Translations under genes and position numbers: made by a program
Notes under the pieces: generated by a model
The model's database searches: none
What the model saw: the letters and a program-made list of their open reading frames with translations, nothing else
Told to the model about the DNA's origin: nothing
Part shown: piece after piece, positions 1 to 5,886 of the stretch
Layout of the letters: each line of letters opens with the position of its first letter
Numbering within the stretch: position 1 is the stretch's first letter
Origin: Pseudobdellovibrionaceae bacterium
Lineage (GTDB): Bacteria; Bdellovibrionota; Bdellovibrionia; Bdellovibrionales; Bdellovibrionaceae
Direction of reading: 5' to 3'
NCBI GenBank assembly: GCA_014376325.1
Contig: JACMRP010000045.1
Span: 1 to 9,395, forward strand
Length of the DNA: 9,395 nucleotides

Positions 1-76
1 AACTTATCTCGAGGGGCGTCGCTGAAAAAACGAGCGATGCAGTAGCATCCTTACCACCACGGTCATCCTTGACCAC
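1..76 (-). CDS. Possible 5' end of a minus-strand gene (partial, doubtful)
   Basis: On the minus strand an open frame starts at GTG (76-74) and stays open to the window edge, giving about 25 residues beginning VVKDDRGGKDATASL. A purine-rich Shine-Dalgarno-like GGGAGGGG lies a few bases upstream (around 79-86 on the complement). I do not recognise the product, and 25 codons are too few for a judgement. If real, the gene would follow dprA on the same strand after a roughly 120-bp gap, and the CsrA-like hairpins would overlap its first codons, a position used for CsrA repression in other bacteria. It could equally be a chance frame inside an RNA element. The plus strand shows a partial open frame ending at a stop at 96-98 that looks no better. 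The rest of 87-199 is T-rich on the plus strand, with two TTTTTCAT-type runs at 133-157, and shows no gene. Confidence 0.12.
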   Translation of the reverse strand, partial: MVKDDRGGKDATASLVFSATPLEIS

Positions 77-86
77 ATCGCCCCTC
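11..86 (-). promoter_or_regulatory. Structured RNA-like element with two CsrA-like motifs
   Basis: A perfect 8-bp inverted repeat (GAGGGGCG at 11-18, CGCCCCTC at 79-86) encloses smaller perfect hairpins: TCGCT/AGCGA (19-23, 33-37), GATGC/GCATC (36-40, 45-49, overlapping the previous one) and GGTCA/TGACC (61-65, 70-74). Read on the minus strand, two AAGGATG copies (complement of 46-52 and 64-70) lie in hairpin loops. CAAGGATG in the GGTCA/TGACC hairpin matches the core of the known CsrA/RsmA binding consensus (CARGGAUG). The span is 76 nt, tRNA-sized, but lacks a T-loop and a 7-nt anticodon loop, so it is not a tRNA. It lies downstream of dprA on the same strand and could be a leader or start region of the next gene, or a small RNA. 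Assignment to CsrA is inference; alternative folds compete. Confidence 0.3.
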
Positions 87-199
87 CCTTGGATCTAATG
101 TTAAGAGGAAAGGGGGCCATTTTTCAAAGGCTTTTTTCATTATTTTTCATTTTTTTTAGACAATGAGGCGCCCCCGAACGACACCACTACCAGTAGATT

Positions 200-1120
200 T
201 TAAAACAAGCACATCGTACTAGCCATAGAACCAGCTGTGCGCGGCATAGAGATGTCGTCCGTGAAATGCATGCTCAGATCGTGCGCATCTCGAACCGGAG
301 TCGCCCCATCGGACAACAAATCTAAGTTTCCAAGATGAGAAGCCTCGCAAGGATGACCCGGTACGACTAAAACAGTTTTGCCGAGCTCCAAAGTTCGCTG
401 CGCTGTGATCAAACTTCCACTCCGCCTGCGGGCTTCAACCAATAAAGTCATTTGCCCAAGGCCTGCAATCAAACGATTCCGATCGTGAAAGTGTTGCTTC
501 CACATCTGCTGGTCGTAAGCATACTCGCTCAGCAAGCAGCCCCCGCCATCGATAATCTTCGACTGCAACAGTCCGAGAGCCTGAGGATAAATGTTACCGA
601 GGCCCGAAGGAATGATCGCGACCGTCGGACACTGATTGCGAAGCGCTAATTGATGCGCCAGTTGGTCTACTCCCCGAGCCCCACCACTCACGATGAGCGG
701 ATGGTGCTCCCGCAGAAAATCCGCAAAGGAATCTTCCATCCACAAGTTAGAGAGCCGTGAAATATCGCGACTTCCGACGACGGCGATAGCGCGCACGGAT
801 TTCCAGCTGGCGTGTCCGCGAAACGAAATCAATATCGGGGCGCCGGGCATTCCCACAAAGCTGCTTGGATAGTGCTCTTCCCCCGGAAAGGTAAAACGAA
901 TTCCGTGAGTCGCCTGAGTTTTAAGATTTTCGATGAGCGCCGGAAATTCGGATTTATCCCCCCAGAGACGCCTGAAAAACGGCGCCTCCTGTTCACGGAG
1001 GTAACGGCAGAGCTCCTCGAAGGGAGGCTTAAATGGCAGAATGCTTTCGCAAAGATGCGGCCGGTTCATGATCAAATTGAAGTTTTTTTGAATGGTCGAA
1101 AGAAGCGCTATATAATTCAT
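200..1120 (-). CDS. DNA-processing protein DprA (Smf)
   Basis: DprA is a cytoplasmic single-stranded-DNA-binding mediator that loads RecA onto incoming DNA during natural transformation. The Rossmann-like DprA domain is clear: VVGSR, then SGGARGVDQLAH, PSGLGNIYP, LLSEY, DRNRLIAGL, LVEA followed by RSGSL, VPG and LLSDGA, in the family order. Two family features differ. The usual FPxRNR is FHDRNR, and the protein ends about 35 residues after LLSDGA, so the C-terminal winged-helix domain found in many DprAs is missing. The start is uncertain: ATG at 1120 has no clear ribosome binding site, while an in-frame TTG at 1138 (312 residues) has GAGGG about 11 nt upstream. The frame is closed by a stop at 1196-1198. 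It is divergent from the TetR gene, and with the split ComEC in this window it supports competence. The family call is very secure. Confidence 0.95.
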   Translation of the reverse strand: MNYIALLSTIQKNFNLIMNRPHLCESILPFKPPFEELCRYLREQEAPFFRRLWGDKSEFPALIENLKTQATHGIRFTFPGEEHYPSSFVGMPGAPILISFRGHASWKSVRAIAVVGSRDISRLSNLWMEDSFADFLREHHPLIVSGGARGVDQLAHQLALRNQCPTVAIIPSGLGNIYPQALGLLQSKIIDGGGCLLSEYAYDQQMWKQHFHDRNRLIAGLGQMTLLVEARRRSGSLITAQRTLELGKTVLVVPGHPCEASHLGNLDLLSDGATPVRDAHDLSMHFTDDISMPRTAGSMASTMCLF

Positions 1121-1236
1121 GAATCGAAACAACTGCAAAGGCCGCGATTCCCTCGGAACTTGATAGGCATCAGGCGGCGCGCGCAGCGGAACATCCTACG
1201 GACGGAGATATCCGAAGCACGTTCCAAATAGTGCCG

Positions 1237-1299
1237 TTAGACAAAAAAACGCTCTCGTGATTAAACATATATGAATATCTATCGGATTCTTTGTATAAC
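1237..1299 (+). promoter_or_regulatory. AT-rich tetR upstream region with -10-like box and palindromes
   Basis: The 167-185 bp between dprA and tetR contains AT-rich sequence just before tetR. TATAAC at 1294-1299 (5/6 match to a -10 box) lies so that transcription would start near 1306, at the ATG itself, which would make tetR leaderless; the lack of a good ribosome binding site fits this. No good -35 box is at the matching distance. A weaker alternative is TTAGAC (1237-1242) with ATTAAA (1260-1265). CATATATG (1266-1273) is a perfect 8-bp palindrome and a candidate part of a TetR-type operator, since these regulators usually bind palindromes in their own upstream region. All of this is inference from short motifs. 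Confidence 0.25.
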
Positions 1300-1305
1300 T
1301 TCGGA

Positions 1306-1926
1306 ATGATGTCTGAAAGAAAACCAAAAACAAAAATCCAAGTAAAGTCGCCAACCCAAAAGCGCTCGAAGCAAACGGTCTCGAGTATTCTTGAAGCCTG
1401 CGCGAAAGTCATCGCTCGCGAAGGATACTTCGCGGTCACGACAGACAAGATCGCGGTTGAAGCCGGCGTCAGCATTGGCTCCCTGTACCAGTTTTTCGGA
1501 AATAAAGAGTCCGTGGTTTCAGCATTAATCAAACAGCTTATAGAAGACGATCGTCAGTTTTTCTTTGAAAGCATGCGCCCGTTTGAAAATCTCCCGGTGC
1601 AGGAGCGAATTCCGAAGATGATCGAAATAGGATTTGAGATTTACCGTTTGAAACCAGAATTACGCTCTTCGCTTCAAGCAGTCCGTCTTTACCTGACCGA
1701 TCAAGATTACCTGACTCAATCGAGAAAGATTTTTTCCGATTTTGTTCGCGCAAATTTGCCAACGATTGCGGCGGGACGCGATCCCGATAAAGTGGCCTAC
1801 ATTACAGTAACGGCGTTCCTCAGCATTATGAACAACGCGGTCCTAGGTTCACCGGATCTGGTGAATGATCCGGTGCTAGTCGACGAGATGACTTTGATGT
1901 TTAAAAAATACCTAGAGATTGCCTGA
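1306..1926 (+). CDS. TetR/AcrR-family transcriptional regulator
   Basis: Encodes 206 residues if read from ATG 1306; ATG 1309 and TTG 1291 are alternatives, and none has a strong ribosome binding site. The N-terminal DNA-binding domain (about residues 20-67) is typical of TetR: ILEACAKVIAREG, a TTDKIA helix, then AGVSIGSLYQFFGNKESV, where the recognition helix and the aromatic YQFF-NKE signature are exact. The C-terminal ligand/dimer domain is all-helical and not assigned, so the inducer is unknown. The basic N-terminal extension (KPKTKIQVKSPTQKRSK) is common in this family. The gene is convergent with the LysM gene, only 3 bp between stop codons, and divergent from dprA. It could regulate itself and perhaps dprA; no efflux pump or enzyme lies next to it to suggest a classic target. 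Confidence 0.93.
   Translation: MMSERKPKTKIQVKSPTQKRSKQTVSSILEACAKVIAREGYFAVTTDKIAVEAGVSIGSLYQFFGNKESVVSALIKQLIEDDRQFFFESMRPFENLPVQERIPKMIEIGFEIYRLKPELRSSLQAVRLYLTDQDYLTQSRKIFSDFVRANLPTIAAGRDPDKVAYITVTAFLSIMNNAVLGSPDLVNDPVLVDEMTLMFKKYLEIA
1850..1875. other. Perfect 9-bp stem-loop inside the 3' part of tetR
   Basis: CACCGGATC (1850-1858) and GATCCGGTG (1867-1875) form a perfect 9-bp GC-rich stem with an 8-nt loop. It lies in coding sequence about 50 bp before the tetR stop, and is also in the path of read-through transcripts from the convergent LysM gene. No U-tract follows on either strand, so it is not a standard intrinsic terminator. Confidence 0.4.
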
Positions 1927-1929
1927 CGA

Positions 1930-3354
1930 TTACAGAGCTAAATCCCCGTCCGATTGGGTGCCACTGTCGCCGGGTGGATCTGCTGCCGGTGCATCCCCGT
2001 TCAGCGCGGGATCCGTCATCAAACTGTCTGTCGGCGTAGTGCCTTCGGATTCTTTAAGTTCGCTATCGACTTCGGCGGCTGCACCGGAAGCGCTCGCGGT
2101 TTTTACCGCGCCGCCGACGTAGTCACCGATGACTAAGTCCGTTTCAGTTTTTATAACAAATGCTGTCGCGAAGTGGTCCGCCAATTTTACAACTTTGACG
2201 ATCCCGATGATTCGATCGTTCACGTGCGTCTGCGTTTTAGGTTTGCGAACCCGCTCGTTCATGTAGACCTGCAATGTCGATCCGACTTGCAAGCCCTCCT
2301 TCGCGCCGGCGCTTAGGAAAATAAATTCGTCGTCGCCAAAAATCTTTTGATATTTTTCTGACTCACCACCAATGATTCTTGCGTGGACGGAAGTGCTCGG
2401 TGCGGCGGACGTCACATCAAACATATTCATACGACCCGGCATCAGCTTTGCACCCACTTTGACGGGGTTCACTGTTTTTTGTACGAAGGCGCGATAAACG
2501 TTTTCGGCGTCATTCACTTTCTCGAGAACTTCGATGTCCCCCTGAATTTCAATCACCTTCGCATTTGCTCCGCCTTCGGGGTCTTTGACGGTTTGATGAT
2601 CATCGTACGCGACTAGGTTTTTTTCTGAAAGGTTCGGGAGCCTGACCGTAATGTACTGAAAATCACTTGCCGAAGTCATGTTAGCAATTTCGGTTTCGAC
2701 CACTTCGCCAATATTCGCCACTTCGGCATCGGCCGCGTAAACCGAAAGGTATCGCTTCGGTATCGGGATCAGGCGCTTTGCTCCAGCTTCGAATTCAACC
2801 GGCGGCGTATTCACCGAACCTAATCGGTAAAGCGGAATACTGTTCGGCAAGTGTCTGACTAGCGGTCGGCTCTTTCTTTTTGGCGGAGGAATCTTGATCG
2901 CCTCGGCACTTCCGTCTTCGCGTTTTTCGATCACTTGTTCAGGCAATGCTTCTGGAGCTGCATCTAATCCCGCAAGTCCCACCGTTGGCGGCTCTTCGAA
3001 ACTGCCGGCATAAAAGCGGATCGCTTGCTTTGGATTAATTTCGTGCGGATTTTGAATGCCTTCGGTGTTGTACGACCAAACTTTCGGCCAATAATTCGAA
3101 TCTCCGAAAAACGTCTGACTGACATCCCACAAGGTGTCCTTGTTCTGAATAGTGTAAGTGCTTGCCTTACGATTCGAGAGCGCTTTTTCCCAAGCTTCCG
3201 GTGAAGTGGGCTGTTGATTGTATTTCTTGTAAATGTTGTGGAAGTATTCTTCAGTTTTAAAATCAGGGTCTGCGGATTGCGCGAAAGCCTGGGTTTGCAG
3301 ACTCAGCGCTAAAAGCAAGATCAACTTCAGAGGTTTTAGGGTCACTTGTTCCAT
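1930..3354 (-). CDS. Secreted LysM-domain protein
   Basis: A 474-residue exported protein. A signal peptide (basic start, LKLILLLALSLQ core, cleavage near AFA-QS, residue 26) is followed by one LysM domain at about residues 65-115 (YTIQNKDTLWDVSQTFFGDSNYWPKVW, with the NPHEINPKQAIRF end). LysM domains bind N-acetylglucosamine-containing glycans, typically peptidoglycan. The region 120-415 is not recognised; it looks beta-rich, with several GD/VG turns. The last 50 residues are acidic and rich in Ala, Asp, Ser and Pro, probably disordered. Start choice: ATG 3354 has AAGG directly abutting it, whereas an in-frame GTG at 3345 has AAGGA 8 nt upstream and gives a cleaner signal peptide (TLKPLKLILLL). 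It is 15 bp downstream of the TPR gene and probably co-transcribed. LysM genes of this kind often neighbour dprA in Proteobacteria. Confidence 0.9.
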   Translation of the reverse strand: MEQVTLKPLKLILLLALSLQTQAFAQSADPDFKTEEYFHNIYKKYNQQPTSPEAWEKALSNRKASTYTIQNKDTLWDVSQTFFGDSNYWPKVWSYNTEGIQNPHEINPKQAIRFYAGSFEEPPTVGLAGLDAAPEALPEQVIEKREDGSAEAIKIPPPKRKSRPLVRHLPNSIPLYRLGSVNTPPVEFEAGAKRLIPIPKRYLSVYAADAEVANIGEVVETEIANMTSASDFQYITVRLPNLSEKNLVAYDDHQTVKDPEGGANAKVIEIQGDIEVLEKVNDAENVYRAFVQKTVNPVKVGAKLMPGRMNMFDVTSAAPSTSVHARIIGGESEKYQKIFGDDEFIFLSAGAKEGLQVGSTLQVYMNERVRKPKTQTHVNDRIIGIVKVVKLADHFATAFVIKTETDLVIGDYVGGAVKTASASGAAAEVDSELKESEGTTPTDSLMTDPALNGDAPAADPPGDSGTQSDGDLAL

Positions 3355-3369
3355 CCTTGGAAAGAGAGA

Positions 3370-3888
3370 CTATTTGATAATTTTTAGCTCGTTTTCGGCG
3401 CGGAATGCTTCGGGACTGCCTGGGTATTTTTTGCGTAGATCCCTGAACACGAAACTTGCCTGCGGCGACAGATTCATTTTTTTGTAAGCGACACCTTTGC
3501 CCAATCGCGCGGCGACGACTTTATTGCTGCGTGGATACTGGGTAATCACGCGCTGGTAATACCGGATCGATTCTGGGTAATTTTTGTTATCGAAAGCCAT
3601 TCTGCCAGCCAAGTACAAAACATTGTCCGCGTAAGAGCTCTGAGAAAATCGCGTCATGAAAGTTTGCAGACGACTTTTAAATCCAATTTCATCATTTTTG
3701 CGATAGGCGCTGACGATTTCAGAATACAACGCAGTCTCATCGATTTTCGATGGGTCTTTGCCTGTCAGCTCGATCATCAGTGCGTCTTTCGCCGCTGATT
3801 TTTTTGTTGCCGCGATTACAGAAACACTCCCGAACACACAACTTAGACTTAAAACAAAAGCAAAAGCGAATCTCATTTGCTGCCTCAT
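3370..3888 (-). CDS. Exported tetratricopeptide-repeat protein (CpoB/YbgF-like)
   Basis: A 172-residue protein with a signal peptide (MRFAFAFVLSLSCVFGSVSVIA, cleavage near residue 26). Cys17 is not in a proper lipobox, so a soluble periplasmic protein is more likely than a lipoprotein. Two TPR units are visible: about 86-119 (LYLAGRMAFDNKNYPESIRYYQRVITQYP) and about 123-156 (ARLGKGVAYKKMNLSPQASFVFRDLRKKYP). The arrangement and the QYP..KYP ends resemble the C-terminal TPR domain of CpoB (YbgF), which coordinates envelope constriction with peptidoglycan synthesis; an equivalent role here is inference, as no tol-pal genes are present. Two starts are feasible: ATG 3888 (AGGTGG 6 nt upstream) and ATG 3876 (GAGG 6 nt upstream). 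It is the first gene of a two-gene operon with the LysM protein, suggesting a shared cell-wall function. Confidence 0.88.
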   Translation of the reverse strand: MRQQMRFAFAFVLSLSCVFGSVSVIAATKKSAAKDALMIELTGKDPSKIDETALYSEIVSAYRKNDEIGFKSRLQTFMTRFSQSSYADNVLYLAGRMAFDNKNYPESIRYYQRVITQYPRSNKVVAARLGKGVAYKKMNLSPQASFVFRDLRKKYPGSPEAFRAENELKIIK

Positions 3889-3914
3889 CTATCACCACCT
3901 CTAGTTACAAAACG

Positions 3915-3944
3915 ATTATGACACGCACTGAGAATCCACGACAA
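3915..3944 (-). promoter_or_regulatory. Candidate sigma-70 promoter for the TPR-LysM operon
   Basis: On the minus strand, TTGTCG (3944-3939, 4/6 match to -35) and CATAAT (3920-3915, 5/6 match to -10) are separated by 18 bp. TG one base before the -10 box makes it an extended -10. Transcription would start near 3908, giving a leader of about 20 nt that contains the AGAGGTGG ribosome binding site of the TPR gene. Confidence 0.5.
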
Positions 3945-3982
3945 TAAAGAGTTTTCCACATCTTTTGTTGAGTTGCCCGTGC

Positions 3983-4181
3983 CCTGGACCTTGGACCATA
4001 AGCCAGATAAGGCTTTCAACGGTTTGCTGAACATTTATACATCAGATAAACTATTGAAATAATTAAAGATATGACGCATACATGACGAAATGAAGACATC
4101 CGAATGTCAGATCTTAAATTCCGGAAGGTGGGAGCTGTGCGTCCGAATGTCAGGTTATTTTAGATCTTAAACCTGGACCTT
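3983..4181. repeat. Short direct repeats in the divergent spacer before comEC
   Basis: The 303-bp region 3889-4191 has no convincing gene. It holds the operon promoter on the minus strand and several exact short repeats: TCCGAATGTCAG at 4099-4110 and 4142-4153; AGATCTTAAA at 4109-4118 and 4162-4171; CCTGGACCTT at 3983-3992 and 4172-4181, with an extra GGACC directly after the first copy; and ATGACG at 4071-4076 and 4082-4087, 11 bp apart. AAGCC/GGCTT (4000-4004, 4011-4015) can form a small hairpin. The first two repeat families occur in the same order, which suggests partial duplication of a segment or paired protein-binding sites upstream of comEC. No strong promoter toward comEC is visible; the best weak pair is TTGCTG (4024-4029) with TAAACT (4047-4052). 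Confidence 0.5.
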
Positions 4182-4203
4182 ATTTTGATAAGTGTCTGTA
4201 ACT

Positions 4204-5115
4204 ATGATTTTAATTCTTTTATTTGGCTCTTTGCTCTACCTCAGCCACTCACTCGATCTGCCAGTTTTACTAACAGAGCACTCATTATTCTTGCATCGAA
4301 TCTGTTTGCGAAGTGTCCCCGCACTCCTAGAAAACCGTGAAAGTTTAGAAGCTCTGGTGTGTGGAAAAAACATCGATGACCTAGAAGTAAAGCAGCTCTT
4401 GATCGACACGTCGTTGATTCACATCTTCGTTGTTTCGGGCTCCCACTTCTTACTTCTGCGTAATTTTTTTGCACGCCTTGTGGGGAAAACTCCGTGGCTC
4501 TTAATTCCTCTTTTTATTTACGCGATGGTGACTTTGTGTCAGCCGCCGTCCCTCCGCGCGCTAGCATTTATAGGACTTCAGGAAATTGCCTTACGCAGAA
4601 AACTTTTCTTATCGAACCTGCAACTGGTTTTTTTAAGTGCACTTCTTTGTGTGGCTTTTTTTCCTCAGTGGATTCTTTCACGCTCACTTCTTATGAGTCT
4701 GATGGCGGCAACCGCGATGACGACGGCAGAAGAGATTTTCGATCGAAAAATGGCCCCCGGAATTCGATCATTTTTGAGCCAGAGTTTTATGTTCTTCGCG
4801 ATGAGCTTCTGTCTTTGGGGGTTATCCACGTTGCATCCGCTTAGCATTCTGATGAACGTGATATTGGGGCCGCTGATCGGTACTGTTCTGTTCCCGGTAG
4901 GCGTATTGGCTATTATCCTTCCCTTCACGGCACCCTTGTTCGATCGATGCATGAATTGTCTACTGTGGCTGCTTCAGAAGTCAGATGTTTTGCTCCGTGC
5001 TAGTCCCGACGCGACTCCGCTGAACATTTTTTCCCAGTGGGTTTTGATTTTGGCCCTGCTGTTGATCGCACACCGCTGGGCAGTGCGTACTCGACGGGCA
5101 CGTTATGAGACTTAG
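4204..5115 (+). CDS. ComEC/Rec2 channel domain, split gene (N-terminal part)
   Basis: ComEC forms the inner-membrane channel that brings single-stranded DNA into the cytoplasm during transformation. This protein (303 residues from ATG 4204; GTG 4192 adds four) corresponds to the 'Competence' membrane domain. LIHIFVVSGSHFLLL matches the family's GLSHLLAISGLHVGLL motif; upstream, EALVCGKNIDD matches the segment that normally precedes it. Later, PPSLRALAF and the helix FPQWILSRSLLMSLMAATA fit the family, as does NVILGPLIGTVLFPVGVLAII. Several hydrophobic helices make it a multi-pass membrane protein. Unlike full-length ComEC (commonly 700-800 residues), it has no room for the N-terminal OB-fold region, and the metallo-beta-lactamase domain is a separate gene that starts 11 bp inside its end. 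No good ribosome binding site is seen at either start. Confidence 0.9.
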   Translation: MILILLFGSLLYLSHSLDLPVLLTEHSLFLHRICLRSVPALLENRESLEALVCGKNIDDLEVKQLLIDTSLIHIFVVSGSHFLLLRNFFARLVGKTPWLLIPLFIYAMVTLCQPPSLRALAFIGLQEIALRRKLFLSNLQLVFLSALLCVAFFPQWILSRSLLMSLMAATAMTTAEEIFDRKMAPGIRSFLSQSFMFFAMSFCLWGLSTLHPLSILMNVILGPLIGTVLFPVGVLAIILPFTAPLFDRCMNCLLWLLQKSDVLLRASPDATPLNIFSQWVLILALLLIAHRWAVRTRRARYET

Positions 5116-5860
5116 CATCGGTAGCTTGATTTTTTTCATCGTCAGTTTATCGCCGACGTTGATATCGAATTACGGTCCGCAGAAAGAATTTTTTGTCGTG
5201 TGGAACGTCGGTCAGGGTCAGTGGGCGACGTTCGTCAAAACCGACCGCTGCGTGCACTTCGACATTGGGGGCGAACACTTCCCGGCCCGAAAACTGAAAA
5301 AGACCTGCGGCGAAAAAGACAACGTGATTTTACTCAGCCACTGGGACTGGGACCATATTTCATTTGCCGGACGCGCCCGCCGATTGCTCCCCCGCAGCTG
5401 CATGGGTCAAGCTCCAGTGGGACAAAGTACACCTAGGAAAATGAAACTTATAGAGGCCTACCGCCCGTGCGCGCAGTTCCCGGTTGAGGCAAGAAACATC
5501 TATCGGGCAGAAGAAAACTCTCAAGGCAGTAATGAAAAAAGCAACGTCTTCATTGCCGACGCGCAGATCTTAGTGCCTGGTGACTCGCCGTCGACGCAAG
5601 AAAAAGTCTGGGACCAACAGGAGTTGATATCGACGACCCGTATTTTGTTATTGGGTCATCATGGCAGTCGCGGAAGTACCTCGAATGACTTATTAGACAA
5701 AACGATTAATTTAAAGATTGCGGTCGCTTCAGCGAGGTTTCGAAAATACGGTCACCCCCATATTGAAGTGACCGAAAGACTGCAGCAGCATCACGTTCCC
5801 CTTCTTCGAACAGAAGATTGGGGAAATATTTGGTTGGAGTTACCGCCTCCGAAAATTTAG
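5105..5860 (+). CDS. ComEC C-terminal metallo-beta-lactamase-like domain as a separate protein
   Basis: A 251-residue protein beginning with a hydrophobic segment (SIGSLIFFIVSLSPTLI, about residues 4-20; signal peptide or anchor) followed by a ComEC-type metallo-beta-lactamase fold. Motifs in order: VWNVGQGQW (33-40), DIGG (53-56), SHWDWDH (78-84), VPGD (157-160), LLGHHGSRGSTS (182-193) and YGHPH (215-219). HxDxDH rather than HxHxDH is normal for ComEC. In full-length ComEC this domain lies outside the membrane and is thought to degrade the non-transported strand. The potential export signal fits the same location. ATG 5105 overlaps the channel gene by 11 bp (ATGAGACTTAG), so translation is probably coupled and the two proteins likely work as one complex. 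It is close in size to the fused domain, so the split is clean rather than a decaying frameshift. Confidence 0.9.
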   Translation: MRLSIGSLIFFIVSLSPTLISNYGPQKEFFVVWNVGQGQWATFVKTDRCVHFDIGGEHFPARKLKKTCGEKDNVILLSHWDWDHISFAGRARRLLPRSCMGQAPVGQSTPRKMKLIEAYRPCAQFPVEARNIYRAEENSQGSNEKSNVFIADAQILVPGDSPSTQEKVWDQQELISTTRILLLGHHGSRGSTSNDLLDKTINLKIAVASARFRKYGHPHIEVTERLQQHHVPLLRTEDWGNIWLELPPPKI

Positions 5861-5883
5861 TAGTTAAATTTAATCACTAAATT
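5854..5883. terminator. AT-rich inverted repeat between convergent genes
   Basis: AATTTAGT (5854-5861) and ACTAAATT (5876-5883) form a perfect 8-bp inverted repeat whose loop contains the palindrome TTAAATTTAA. It spans the end of the ComEC metallo-beta-lactamase gene and most of the 26-bp gap to the convergent kinase-like gene, where a bidirectional terminator would be expected. The stem has very little GC and no clear U-tract, so its strength is doubtful. Confidence 0.3.
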
Positions 5884-5886
5884 GAA

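Noticed and set aside
11..86. Cloverleaf-like fold of 76 nt resembling a tRNA
   Set aside because: The candidate T arm has a 4-nt loop with no TTC motif and the middle hairpin has a 4-nt loop, so no anticodon loop exists.
112..175. GGGGGC/GCCCCC inverted repeat with T-rich interior as a dprA terminator
   Set aside because: The stem is 6 bp with a loop of more than 50 nt, and the A/T runs are inside the loop rather than after the stem.
812..1231. Long plus-strand open frame opposite dprA
   Set aside because: It overlaps the well-conserved dprA sequence, has no recognisable motif and is a shadow of it.
1170..1532. Minus-strand open frame opposite the tetR start
   Set aside because: It lies over the clear TetR helix-turn-helix coding region and resembles nothing known.
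3838..3840. Cys17 of the TPR protein as a lipoprotein attachment site
   Set aside because: The residues before it (SLS) do not make a proper lipobox, and a better signal peptidase I site lies near residue 26.
4090..4170. 26-codon open frame in the comEC spacer
   Set aside because: No ribosome binding site, and it is made largely of the direct repeats.
5339..5356. HxDxDH in place of HxHxDH in the metallo-beta-lactamase domain
   Set aside because: It seemed a mutated site, but HxDxDH is the usual form in ComEC proteins.
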